Of a stretch of 38,961 nucleotides of DNA, positions 20,884-32,900 are shown piece by piece; position 1 is the first letter of the stretch, and the number at the start of each line of letters is the position of its first letter. The notes below the pieces were generated by a model, which did not search any database, had not been told where the DNA came from, and worked only from the letters and a program-made list of their open reading frames with translations. Origin of the DNA: Euprymna scolopes (lineage: Eukaryota; Mollusca; Cephalopoda; Sepiida; Sepiolidae); assembly GCA_024364805.1 (NCBI GenBank), contig CM044487.1, positions 128,762,980-128,801,940 of the forward strand. The letters run 5' to 3'. The translations under genes and the position numbers were made by a program.

Positions 20884-23064
20884 CTATATCTGGTTGGGCT
20901 CTTTGCCCGGACCAATGTGACTCTCTCTCTCCAAATTTCCCAGTCTTCCATCAGCTGCCTCAGATCTTCAGGATCACAGTTGGTGTTATGTGCAATTTGC
21001 TGGATCTACGTAGATCTAGATCATCCTATGCTCGTGCACCCGTGCCATGGAGTCCACCACAATACATTTCTCACCAGCTCTTACTCCTCTAGCAGTGATC
21101 GACAAATTGTAGACACTGCTCCCTGATGGTATTAGATATGGCAGATAACTTGCCATAAAGTTACTCCTTCATAGGATGATCTTGCCAAGATATATTTAAC
21201 ACTCTTCATATGGGTGTACATGCTGTCTAGCTTTCTTTCCAATATTTTGGTGAGTGTCCATGTTGTAGCACTATAAACAAGGACATACTCCTCCAATGCT
21301 CTAAAAAACTGCCTTTTCAATTTGTCATTTAGCCTTGAAGTCTATACCGACTGCAGCTTTTCCAATGCAGCCCATGCTTTTGAGATGCGAATTTCAATCT
21401 CTCTCTCCGTGGACTCTATGTTGCTGGCCAAGTACATAAACTCAGTAACTTCTTTCAGTGTTGTTCTATCTAGTTTTGATCTTCCTCTTCACATTGAAAG
21501 TCAAACTGTCTTATCTGAATTAATGTAAAGACCAATGTCATTTGCAGACTTTTCTAGTTCACGTAACAGCATTTGCACATCAACAGTGTTATTCGTGAAC
21601 ATAGCAATATTGCCTGCGCAATCTGCGTCAGTTATGTGTGCTGATGGATGGTGTCTACTTCTAGATTTATTTAAGGTGAAACCCAGTGTGCTGTGTATAT
21701 CAACAGAGGTGCGAAGTACACAGCCAAGACAGACAATGAAAAGAAAAGAGACTAGAGTGTCTCCCTAAAGCACCCTAGCATGAATGTCAAAGAATTCAGT
21801 GTCACCATCTGGCGAGCTGACCATTGCTCGAATGTGTTTGTATAGCATCATGATAGCATTAATGACTGTTTGGAATGTCATATGCCTTTAAGATGCTGAC
21901 CATTTTCCCTCTATTTACAGAGCCGAACGCTTTGGAGAAATCTACAAAGAGCATGATTACCTCAAGGTTTTTGGCTTTGACTACTTCAATTAGTCTCCTG
22001 ACAGTAAGAATTTGATCAGTAGTAGAGCGACTCTTCCTAAATTCTTCCTGAGCACTTTTTCGATCTTTGGTTGGATACGGTTGAGAAGCATGACCTTGTA
22101 AATTTTTGCTGCAATTGGAGTAAGATCTTGGTATGCTTAGGTCACCTTTCTTGGGGGAGGAAAGTATGCATCTTTCTCTTCACACATGAACAACCTCTTG
22201 ATTATATACAGCACTGCATGAATCAAGAAGGCTGTCATTGAAGCCACCGGTCTTTCAGACTTCAGGAGGAATGTCATTTAAACCTGCAGCTTTACGATTC
22301 TTAGTCTTCTTTAGTGCAGCTAGAAGTTCCACCATCGTAAAATCTTTTCTCAATATCAAATTCCTGTTCAACAATCGATTGAAATGGTTGGTTTGCCACT
22401 ACTAGTTAATTTCCAAGTAGCTATTCAAAATGTCCTTTCCATTTCAAATGGGCATTTTCCGGGGTGTTTACCTTTAACAAAATGTTTGCACCCAAATATC
22501 TCATTTACTACTTGCCAAGCCAGAGATAATTGATTGTTATTCACAGCATTCTGGATTTGATCTATTTGTTTTTGAACATACTTCTGTTGTTCTGATAAGT
22601 ACATATTAAGCTCTTGTAGGGCATGCTTCCTTAGCTTTGTATTCTGATGAGTAGAATACTTATGATACTTTCTGCTAATGTTTTACAACTCTTCATGTTT
22701 TGATATTATCTTGTCATTTTCCCACAGAATTTTTCACAGTATCTTAGGCTTCAGAAGTTTACACACCTTTGCTGCTTCTTGGAAATGAAACAGTTTTCAT
22801 AGGTGGAATTAATAGTTTCCTGCTCTTGTGCTTGTAAATCATCAAACCTTTTCTGCAGTTCAATTATGAATCCCTGTTTGATCTGATTGTTGTGTGGCAA
22901 TGTTGACCAATTGTAGAGTTGTCTAAATGAACTTTTAGTTTTGTTCGCCTATAGACTTAACCTCAACTTACGAGGTTACAATCTTATGCTCAGTGAACAC
23001 ACCATAGAAACTGCTGCAAGCTTCAGTTGTGATAGCTATTGATCCATTTCTTATTCATAAAAAG
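20884..23064 (-). mobile_element. RTE element, sense part: linker, reverse transcriptase and C-terminus
   Basis: From high to low coordinates the minus strand gives TEACSSFYGVFTEHKIVTS (end of the endonuclease, SDHRIV-like), a linker with LYNWSTLPHNNQIKQGF and ELQKRFDDLQ, RT motifs LFVDFSKAFGSVNRGKM (near 21,930), FDIHARVL.GDTLVSFLFIV (near 21,770), ITDADCAGNIA in place of the usual ITDADYADDIA (near 21,620), and FFRALEEYVLVYSATTWTLT near 21,280. The catalytic YADD is lost. Frame changes are frequent, so no intact protein is encoded. Confidence 0.88.
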
Positions 23065-23752
23065 AAACCTAAGCTAGCTAAGAGTAATCATGCTATCAAA
23101 ATATCTACCTTTAATGTACGGACGCTTCAACCCATATCTCAGATATCAGAAGTTGTTGCTTCATCCAAAGACTATGATATCGATATTGTTTGTATTCAAG
23201 AGCACCAGTTCTTCCATGATGACCTGGAAATAAAGTACCATGAAATTGGTAATAGCTGGACACGTATCAGCGTCAGCATGGAAGAATTCGATGAATAGTG
23301 CCATCGGTGAAGTAGGACTTCTGCTTAACCATCGAGCATTAAAATCATTGAACATTGCGGAAAAGATAACAAAGAATAATTATTGCTACTTTCAGTGGTA
23401 ATCTTACTACTACTGTGATTTGTTGCTACAATCCTACCAACGCCAGTGACAAGCGAGAGATCTTGAATTTCTACAACGATCTCTCAGCAATAGTGCGCTC
23501 AGTTCCCAGACATAATTTATTGGTTATCAGGGGCGACATGAATGTGCATATAGGCTGTGGCAACAACAAGCATAAGTTTTTTTTCCATGACTCCATAAAC
23601 AAAAACAGAGGACATCTTCAAACTTTTCTCTCCGAAAACAACCTACATTGCATGAATACCTATTTTCAGAAAAAAACCTGTTAAACTCTGGAGCTATCAA
23701 TACCCAAATGGAGTCAAGGCAGAGCTGGACTATCTTTTTATGAATAAGAAAT
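23065..23752 (+). mobile_element. RTE element, inverted part: APE-type endonuclease
   Basis: The plus strand gives IKISTFNVRTLQPISQISE and DIDIVCIQEHQ (the ISTWNVRTL and CIQEH motifs of APE-like LINE endonucleases). After a frame change come EVGLLLNHRALKSLN, then CCYNPTNASDKREILNFYND, LLVIRGDMNVHIG (the GDFN-like catalytic motif), NLHCMNTYFQKK and YPNGVKAELDYLFMNKKW. The domain is almost complete in length but needs more than one frame. Confidence 0.88.
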
Positions 23753-24231
23753 GGTAATTTAATACCAAAGCACAATATTTATTGGAAATGATTTATTGAA
23801 TACAAGTTGCCATTTTTTTTTTTTTTTTAAATTAAAAACTGGGAAGAAATTGGGATTTCTAACAGTATTAGTGGATAACTGCACAGGGTAGATTCACAAA
23901 AATTTGAAATCATCATGGCTGATACCATAGCCTACAATAGTATCCATGCAATTAACCATAAACAGCCAAATATGTTGATCTAGATAGATTTTAAAATTCA
24001 GTTCTATCTCTTCTTATAGAAAATCTTTACTATTTAAACTTTTGTTAAGAGAAAAGTGTTCTAATATTCAAATTACTTTCTATCCTCATCAATAAAACTC
24101 ATGTCTTAACAAGTCAACAAATTATTGAGAGTTATTTCAACTGTGAAGATGAAGTGGTTTGCCAATGAAAATATAACAATCCTAAATTCATAGAAACTTA
24201 ATATTTTTTCCGTAAAAAATCTAATGCAAAA

Positions 24232-24735
24232 CAGCTCCCATGAAATCATTAATTTAAAAACCTTTCTCTTATACCACCACATTTGGTACAAATACATTTT
24301 ACTCTATGCATGACTTGTCCACCAAGTTTCAGTCATGAGGGTTCAACAGTATTTACTTTATTACTATTCAATAAGCAAGCAAACTTGGATATAATGTGTA
24401 AAATTATACATAACTGACACACTCCTCTCTTAGCACTACCTTGATTTCGGCTATGATGATCCTTTTCAGTTCAGGAGATTACTTTGACAACATTATCTTT
24501 GAAATAACACCACAGATAAAGATGGGGGGGGGTAATGGTTCAGTGAATGTGGAACCCATTCAGTATATCATCTTCTATTGATGAGACCACCATCAAAGTG
24601 TTCTCCACCTCATGAATGGTGATAAAAATTTTGAAACTCATGATTGAAATTTAGTGGACAAGTTAGAAAAGTTTATTTGTATAAAATATAGTTGAATTGC
24701 AGAAAGTGCTGCCAATTTTATTAATGATTCCCTAA
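24232..24735. mobile_element. Element with ~100-bp terminal inverted repeats
   Basis: The left arm (about 24,240-24,342) and right arm (about 24,635-24,735) are diverged reverse complements. Clear matches are GACTTGTCCACCAAGTTTCA against AACTTGTCCACTAAATTTCA, GTCATGAG against ATCATGAG, TACAAATACATTTT against TACAAATAAACTTTT, and GAAATCATTAAT against GGAATCATTAAT at the outer ends. The centre (~290 bp) has no coding signal. This fits a nonautonomous DNA transposon; I see no target duplication. Confidence 0.6.
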
Positions 24736-25265
24736 GTGACATTGGGTGGGTGGGGAATTCCCTGTAGTATTCTTATGCTAATTTAACATCACCCCTACAA
24801 AAAAAATAAAATAAATAAAATAGAAATTATTCAGAGGTTGAAAAAATGTAAGAAATGTAAAATTTCTTTAAGGTGAGTGATACCTATTGAGCCTCACCTA
24901 CCTGCCTTTTAGGAATGAGTTCATACTTAACCTCAACTTTGCAGAAAATGATTTGTTGAGAAAAGGAACATGTCAATCCAAAAAAGCACATTTGATTTTG
25001 ATATCACTTTTTTGAGCAGATGTATGTCAAAGGAAGAGAACTTTAGCAGAAATATTTTTTTAATACAACTTTTTTTTTTCATGCAACTTGAATAATTTGC
25101 ATCCATTGAAAATAAAAATAAAAAAATTTAGTGTTAGAAGATTTTTTTTAATTACTTTAAAATGTTTTCCGATTTTCAGAAAATAAAAATTTTCTTGGGC
25201 TTAAATGTAGATAAACCAATCATCACAGCAAATAAGAAATAATTGTAACGAAAAACAATACTTAC

Positions 25266-25380
25266 TGTGCTTCTTGGCTAACAGTCTGAGAGCCATATTT
25301 TCTTGCTTTAGACGATTATTTGTTAATTGAATATGACGAATATAATCAATTGCTTTGCGGAGTATGGCAGATTTATTTAA
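25266..25380 (-). CDS. SREBF: SREBP coding exon 5: helix 2 and leucine zipper
   Basis: This 115-nt exon enters in phase 0 at TTATTTAG|TTAAATAAA and leaves in phase 1 at AAGCACA|GTAAGT. It encodes [18 protein letters not shown] followed by [20 protein letters not shown]. Vertebrate SREBP has [18 protein letters not shown] then QKLKQENLSLR at the same point, directly after VVGTEAK, so exons 4 and 5 together restore a complete bHLH-zipper. The zipper mediates dimerisation. No frame break is seen. Confidence 0.97.
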
Positions 25381-26386
25381 CTAAATAAGAAAAAGAAAAA
25401 GGCTGCATGAACATTTTTTAAAAATCTTTAAAATTAAATGATTTCTAATACAAATTACTTTACACACATTTCACTTGCTAACATTTAAGTTTAATTCTAA
25501 TTGTATGACTGAATATCAAAATAAATGGACAGACATTTAAGAAAAGAAAATATCTAGAAATAGTTTAGCATAATAAAAAATCAAATTCAAGTCATACATT
25601 TTATATATAAAGTAATATACATTCAATAATAAAAATTCGATAGGAAATTATACCCCCCCCATATTACAAACTCTCGAAAAGCGTACACATTGATGTTAAA
25701 ATAAAGCCATCATGTTCTTTTTACTGAACTATTCCAACAGACCCCTACAAAAGTTGATGACTTCTGTTTCCGTACTTTAGACAAAAATTCCAACTTCCAA
25801 TTCAACTTTAAAAAAAATAAAAAAATAAAAATAAAAAAAAATACTCAAACTTCTACCTTCTGAAAATTTGCCTAACTCCTGAGTCTCAACTCTGATAATA
25901 GAAATAAATAAAAATAAAAACAATAACAATAAAAAAAGTTATGTCCTTTCTATATTAGAATTAATTTGGTTTGTGTGTCCAGCACCCACTTCTAAGATAA
26001 CCAATGCCTTCAAGGTCATTATAGGTGAAATAACAAAATCTGAGATATTAAATTTTGGAAACAATTCTTATGGAAAATTTTTTCAATAATACTACCATAT
26101 AGTTTAATTTTTATACATAATTACTTTTAGATTTAGTAGTACAAACATACATGCCTTCTGCTTCTTTCCTTTCTCCAAAGTATTGTTTGTTTTCAAGATG
26201 ATGGATAAAAAACAAATGAGCAGACTAATTTTTTTGTTCTCTAAATTAAATTGTATACAAATTTTTTTTTTATTTTGTATCATTAGCAAAATGGGATTTT
26301 AGAACATTTTTATATATATATATTTTAGGAATTTCTGGAGAAGTGAAAGACTTTTATAAAAGCACTTATAAGGTGACCCACCTCCT

Positions 26387-26410
26387 CCACCACCACCACC
26401 ACCACCACAC
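26387..26410. repeat. CAC simple repeat
   Basis: About seven CAC/CCA units run into ACACAC. Confidence 0.85.
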
Positions 26411-27349
26411 ACTCTTCACAACAAAAATGTCCAATTGTAAAAAAAGATTAATAATTGAACTTTCTATGAGAGGGGAGTACAATTGAAATTTTTTTTTCTT
26501 CTTTACATTCCTTATGCAAATAAAAAAAAATAAAAGGATTTTCTCTTAATTTTATATCACCAAGTTATGTTTTGTGAAAATATATTGCATTTTTAAAGTA
26601 AAAATAAGCAACTGTACCTAAAATAATAAACAAAGCAGCAATGAATTTTAAAATAAGGAATTTAACAATTTTCTGTTTACTGAAATGTAAACAATTACAC
26701 ATCTTTTGTATAACATAGATAAAAAATAAACAAAAACATGTTTTTATTTGAATTGTTAGGATGCCAAATCATCAATATTTGCATGTTTTTTTAGACTATT
26801 GTTTTGTCCATGGCTATTTATTTTTCAACTACTTTTCAGACAATGCTACCACCCCTACAAATCCTTCTTTAAGTTAAAAAAAAAAAAAAAAAAAAAAAAA
26901 ATTATGGATAAACAAAGAGCCAAGAAATCAAATTGACCAAAATGTAGTAGAAAAATAAATGGTGAGAACAATAATCCAAAGAAAAATAAAATATGATAAT
27001 TGTGATGCTAGTGATTAGGAAAAATGTAGTCATTGACGACATATCATTTTAGAGTAAATGTATAAATAATGCAAATAATTTACAAACAAAATCTCTAATT
27101 ACTATTACCTACATTATGCTGTAAATATATATTTATTTTTGTTATTGTTCAAATATCCCCTTTAAGACAAAGGAAAAAAAGCACCCCTTCACTCCCCAGT
27201 AATTTAAAATACCTTCTAATAAAATCCAATAATAGAAAACAAAATATATCCAGATCTTAAATGCTTCAATTTTAGCACCTCTTTAAAAATTTAGATCTTT
27301 TATAGAAAATAGGAATAGAACTATTACTTTTTGACTTTCATCTTGGTGA

Positions 27350-27800
27350 TATTCACCTACGATGGGTTAAGCCAGCTCTTCCCATCAAATACACAATATC
27401 CTGGATGAGTGCAGATCATGCATGACAGTCCGCAGTGATCAAGATAGTTACGGGTAGCCAGTCACGGAACCAGCAGTGAACACCGTAGATCTTTGGACCG
27501 GATATGTTTGACATTGGCTTTGATGGTGTGCAACCATGTCTCCTGCTGACCTCCTGGGCATTTTCGTCAACTTTAAAGTAGTTCTGGAGCTATCGTTTTG
27601 TGAATGAACTTTACTGTATTGAGGTACGCAGCATGGCCAAACCAACAAAGTCTTCTTTTTAAAAGAACTTGGTTAAGGAGGATGATCCTGCATAGTGTTA
27701 AGATTTGTGTATTGGAGGCAAAATGGCGCTAGCAGATCTGTAGAATTCGGTGGAGGCAGTATAAATCAAATACTACTCAGCTTTTGAGATCTTCTGAACA
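27350..27800 (-). mobile_element. LINE 3' coding fragment, decayed
   Basis: The minus strand reads RRLCWFGHAAYL, then KCPGGQQETWLHTIKANVKH. This recalls the RRLRWFGHVxRM...GRPxxTW region at the C-terminus of many animal LINE proteins. The segment is visibly richer in G and C than its surroundings. Clade not determined. Confidence 0.5.
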
Positions 27801-28447
27801 CTACTCATCCCCACCTTCAAAATAAAAAAAATTATGTGTTAGAAAATGTACTTAGCATTTTCCAGTAAATAATAAATCTGTGTACTCATTCTTTCATATC
27901 TGAAGCCCATATTAAAATTTTTTATTTTAATTTCAAAAGGAAGCAGAAAGTGCAAGAATTTGTTAATGGGAGTGATATATGAATAACAAAATTTGTTCAA
28001 TAATTCGAATTTACAAAAAATTCCATTGGAGCACTTAAAAGTTTGATTATAAATGAAAAACAAAACAAAAACAAAACAAAAAACAATACGGCATAATTAA
28101 TCTGTTAGAGTTTGACCTAAATAAAATAATCCTTTAAGCTCATTCTCTTTCTTCCACCCTCTTATTCCATCTTTCTCTCTCTTTAACCAATAAAAATGAC
28201 CAAATCAGTGAATCACTGTGTGCTAAATATTAATACATATCTATACTTAAAAAGAAAAGTATCAAATAAATATTAATGTACTCAGATTTCTTTGCCAAAA
28301 AAGTAAATAATGATATATGAAGTAATTTAAAAATGAATAACTTAAAAAAGCATATGGTATTAAATTATTAAGTGAATTTGCTCCATGATGCTTTATAAAC
28401 AAAGAAACAAGATGGCATCCATATGAAACACGGAGAGGGGGGGGGGC

Positions 28448-28497
28448 NNNNNNNNNNNNNNNNNNNNNNNNNNNNNNNNNNNNNNNNNNNNNNNNNN
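28448..28497. other. Assembly gap (50 N)
   Basis: Fifty N are bounded by a G run on each side. The fixed length suggests a gap of unknown size, probably caused by a G-rich or simple-repeat tract. Confidence 0.98.
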
Positions 28498-29676
28498 GGG
28501 GGGGGTGTATATTAGCTTTTGTCTATTTCAGCTCGTGTATTCTGCCAAAACTTTATCCAAACTGTTTTTTTCTTGTATCTGTAGATTTATAAAATTATGC
28601 AATCTATTGCAATAACAGGAAGATTAAAATGCAAATATTCAAAATAGAAGACCAATAGTTTTCTAATATACTGATCACATATGCAATCAACATTAAAAAA
28701 TTGACTAATTTGCATATTACTTTACAATAGTACATGCCATCAATTAACTATTTCTTTTTCTTTTTTCATTTTAAAATAACGCAATTCGATTTACAAATAT
28801 TTTATATCATGGATAAAGGCTAAGCATTTTGGACAAAAAGAGTATTTTCAGTCCATTTATTTGTGGAATTACGAATCTTAATTTCCTTAATTTTCTCAAG
28901 CAACTTGTACCTTCCTCTCCTCTAACACTGTATTCACTTGAGGCAGATGGAGTTTGATTCCTATGAAAAAGGAAGTTTCTAGGAAAACTTAAATTTACAC
29001 GCAATCTCTTGAAAAATACACAACAAACAAACACCTACAAACCATGGTCAGGGAAAATAACATTAGCTTTTGCAGGGAGGTGACAATGTCTTTTCAAATA
29101 TAGCGACTGACCAGACTCAACGTTACTTAACTTCAGTGATTTAATGAGAACCAGTGTTTATAAAACACAGAGACACAAATCCCACTAGAATATAAATGCA
29201 TCTAAATTACATATCAAAGTGAACAGAGTCTGGACCATTTTTGAAAGGACTATTTCCCTATTGACTGGTTATTGCTGGTCCTGTTCAATTTTAGGGCTTT
29301 GCCTTCTCTCCTTGAGAAAGAGTTTACTGCTAACCACCCTAGGTGCCCCTACTTTGGAATGCTGATGGGACTGCCCAGTCATTTTTTGCAGGCGAGAGCG
29401 TTCTTCCTCTGCAGTGCTGGCTTTTTAATCCCACTTTCTGACACTTGTGGGAGGGAGATAAATACCATTAGCATATTAATACAGCTATCATTATCCACAT
29501 TAACTGATATGGTATCTATAACCAATACATATCGATATGGTTTCGAAGGAATGTTATACTTTTTAAAGATAATTATTATAACCTCTTCAATGCTATGCTA
29601 GATAATTTATCTACATGAGATTATAAGTGGAGTATTGAGAGATGGAATAAAAAAAGAAAACAAAAAACAAACTTAC

Positions 29677-29988
29677 TTTAGCTTCAGTGCCAACAACCAA
29701 GTCTTTCAATTCTGTTATTTTGTCATTGATGCTTAGCCGGTAACGTTTTTCAATAGCATTGTGAGCTGTTCTCTTTTCACCTCTGTTCTTGTTTTTTGGG
29801 CTGCTTGTCAATCTATTAATGGGAAGTTTGTCAACCTCACCAACCATCTGAACAGGAATGCTTGTTGTGAGAATGGTATTACCACTCGTCACTAACGGAG
29901 AGTTGGATACGGCTGTAACAGATGGACCAGCTAGTGTGACAACATTCCCATTCATTTCAGGTTTTATTAACTGTGATTGCAAGAACAA
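29677..29988 (-). CDS. SREBF: SREBP coding exon 4: start of the bHLH DNA-binding domain
   Basis: This 104-codon exon, phase 0 at both ends, has its acceptor at CTTTATTCCAG|TTGTTC and its donor at GCTAAA|GTAAGT. The first ~70 residues are a Val/Thr/Ser linker ([14 protein letters not shown], close to the GTILTTMPVMMG segment of human SREBP-2). The last ~34 residues hold the basic region and helix 1: [20 protein letters not shown] then [13 protein letters not shown]. The Tyr after EKR is the SREBP hallmark, where other bHLH proteins have Arg; it lets SREBPs bind sterol regulatory elements as well as E-boxes. His, Glu and Arg contact residues are present. This is the most diagnostic exon in the window. 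Confidence 0.97.
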
Positions 29989-32900
29989 CTGGAATAAAGA
30001 AAGAAAGAAAGAAAAAAGCTTTTCAAAAAGATTTACAAAAAAGAAAAAGAAAAATTGAACTTTTATAATTCAAATTAGATTTATGGGGGAGGGGGGCAGA
30101 AATGCCAATGGACACAGACTTGATCACATACCTGAAGTATGAAAATCTAAAAGGGGGTAGTAAATTAACAATATATATGAAAAAAATTGAAAAAATATCT
30201 TAATAATGACATACATAGAAAAAGCTTGATGATCCAAGAAAGAATCGGACTAAAAAGTTATGACTATTTTTGTGCCTAAAACTATATACATTTTGTCAGA
30301 TTTTTTACACTACCTTTTCAGTAAAAATACTATATCTTTGTTAAAACACAAGATTAAGTGATGAAATTTGCCATATAAATCTACTTTTGTGCAAGGAATC
30401 TGAATATTGCATTGAAAACTTCCAGAAATTAATACTTTTGAAGTAATCTGCAGTAAGTGCATAAATATGCTGCAATACAATAAAAATTCCATGTATGCAT
30501 TAAAAGAATAAAAAGAACTAAGTTGAATTGCACAAGAAAGGTTTCAGTTTCTTGTACATAAAATGCATTACAATTCAATTTTAAGTTCTTTAACTTTTTT
30601 AAATGCATATAAAAATTTTATGATATGGGATCATTTAAAAATGAATATATTACAAGATTTCTTTGGTATTATTGTAGATTAACATCTGCTAAATCACCCT
30701 CATCTGCTTCTCCAAAATGTGACCTCCCCTTATATAACATACATACACACACACTGTATTAACAAAACCAAGACTTCAAAAAAGGAATTGATAGCAACAA
30801 AAAGTGTATTTCATTGTAAGTTACAATTGTTTCAATACCAGTTGGACAATTTCAAGCATTATGGCGTTTGAAAATTTTCACATAACCAGCCTCTCTTCAG
30901 ACTTCTTGAATAAAAAACACTTTGACAATAGAACATTGTTTAAAGAAATTTCCCTTAAAGGAAAGGAAGAATGCGAAAACATTTACCCTGGATGCATCCT
31001 TTGTCAAAAGCCCATTTAAATATTAATATATCACCTAATTTTCGTATCCTTATTTAAAAACCTGTCATAAGAAGTTTCCACAAAAACCCGTAGCCATTTA
31101 ATATCTTTTAATAATACTATTCATTGAATTCCTAAATTAGATTTCTATATTTCTTTATTGCACATAATTTTTAAAATTTTATTTTTACATTTATAATATG
31201 GTCAGAACAACCTTGCTATAATGTTACGGTTATTTTTAGTTTTGTATTCGTCCATTGGTGGCTTCAATGTTTACAAAATATTGATTATCTTATTACTTAG
31301 ATTTAAGACCAGTTTATTTTATTAAATAGGAAAATAAAGAATGACATTACCTTATATTTATTAATCCTCATACAACATTCCGAGTTAAGGATCCTATTCT
31401 ATTTTTTATTATTTAATATTTTATTATTCACTTTCGTTCATTAGATTATAATGTGGTTCTCGATAGTTGTGAAAAAACTAACTACGAAGGGAGATAATCC
31501 ATCACGTTAATTATTAGTTAAAAAATTATGTGGAACAAAGGTCGGATTAAGTACTTATAACAGTTAAAGGGAGACAACTAGGGCCGTTTGATGTTTCAGG
31601 TCTAGTAAATACTAAAAAGCGTCCAGGATTTATTAATTAATTTAATTAAACAGATACAGAAAAGGCTATGATAGCTTTTTTAACAAATTAAGAATTTAAA
31701 GTATATTTTTAATCTTAAAACTAATTATTTACCCATGGGTTTAACCTACATCTGCTATCCATCCATAATCTACTGGGGTTACTCATGGCTCCAAAACCAA
31801 AATTACAATTCGTGTATTGTGTTCTTGGATACCTAAATAAAATAATATATATTCTCTAATAATTATTCTGACAACAAAACCACCCAATAGCTACAAGTGT
31901 GCTTCACTCTGATGAAAAGGTGTCTACCCTGGCATTTTTGAATAAAAACATTTAGAACAAGAGTAAATCAACCAGCAGGGATTCTACAAGCTTTAGTTGT
32001 CAGAGAACAATATCAATTAATTTCCAACCCACTAATTGCTAATTTAATTTTTTAATAATTGCTAGTTTATTGTTAAGTTGTTTTATTGAACTGGAAACTG
32101 TACCACTTATTTCACCATCAATACTACTACAACTAAATACTAAAAAATGCTCATGGTTATGGAACAATGTTTCTAATCTTTGTTGAGCTTTATACTTTAT
32201 CTATATTTCTTATCCAGTTTGGAATAATAGAAACTATATTTGCTTACTAGATTTGGATCCATCGCTTAGACAACATCCTTCCAAGCTATTTAACTCTACA
32301 TTAAAATTTGACCTTGTATCCGAGGATCCTTATTGTTATAAAAAGTTATACCTCAGTTACATTTAAGGCGTGATAGCAGAAACCTATTCCTGTAAAGACA
32401 TCCCTGTATAGCATCTAGTTTTTTATTCAAAATTTCTTTAGAATTGACTATGTAAAAGGCTTCCAATAAACATAGATTGCACCTTTTTGATTTCCCAGGG
32501 CTATACTTCCTCCCCCTATCCACTACTGACCATTTTAATTCAAAATCTTTATTGTTTTTATTAAGTTCCCTGACCCAATCCCCTAATGCAGTTGTATTTC
32601 TCTTTATTTCTAATGCTGATTCTTGTACCCTCCCCCCTGCTATCGTTAACACCTTCTCCATTAGTTTCTATCTCTGGTTCCTTTTTAAAGGATACTACAT
32701 GGTTTCTATATCTTTCCTTAAACACACACCCATGGCCCCAAGATATATCTTCCTAGTACTGTCAGTTTTTATCTCGCATTTATACACTATTTCTGAGGTT
32801 AGGCATTTCCCACCCAACGGACAATTGACAGATATTCTGCAATTACATTTTCTGTCTAAGACACTTTCATTCGATGCTAACTCGTTATTATTCCTTATTT

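Larger units (their letters stand above)
20884..23752 (-). mobile_element. RTE-type LINE with 5' inversion and 11-bp target-site duplication
   Basis: The reverse-transcriptase half (20,884-23,064) reads on the minus strand and the endonuclease half (about 23,065-23,752) on the plus strand. The two halves are complementary parts of one element: the inverted part ends in LDYLFMNKKW and the sense part begins with the same LFMNKKW and carries on with INS...EACSSF. The 21 bases encoding LFMNKKW occur at both ends of the inverted part, at 23,734-23,754 and, reversed, at 23,044-23,064. GGTAATTTAAT flanks the whole unit at 20,873-20,883 and 23,753-23,763. Both halves have frameshifts and stops. Confidence 0.88.
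20613..25265. other. SREBP intron between exons 5 and 6
   Basis: The intron holds the inverted RTE LINE (20,884-23,752) and an inverted-repeat element (24,232-24,735). The rest is AT-rich with a few T and A runs. Confidence 0.65.
25381..29676. other. SREBP intron between exons 4 and 5
   Basis: The intron holds a CAC repeat (26,387-26,410), an A26 run (26,876-26,901), a LINE C-terminal fragment (about 27,350-27,800) and the assembly gap (28,448-28,497). The segment 29,040-29,470 is less AT-rich but I do not recognise it. Confidence 0.6.

Noticed and set aside
20917-21768. Several plus-strand open frames of 68-77 codons.
   Set aside because: They are opposite-strand shadows of the RTE reverse-transcriptase region, which reads on the minus strand.
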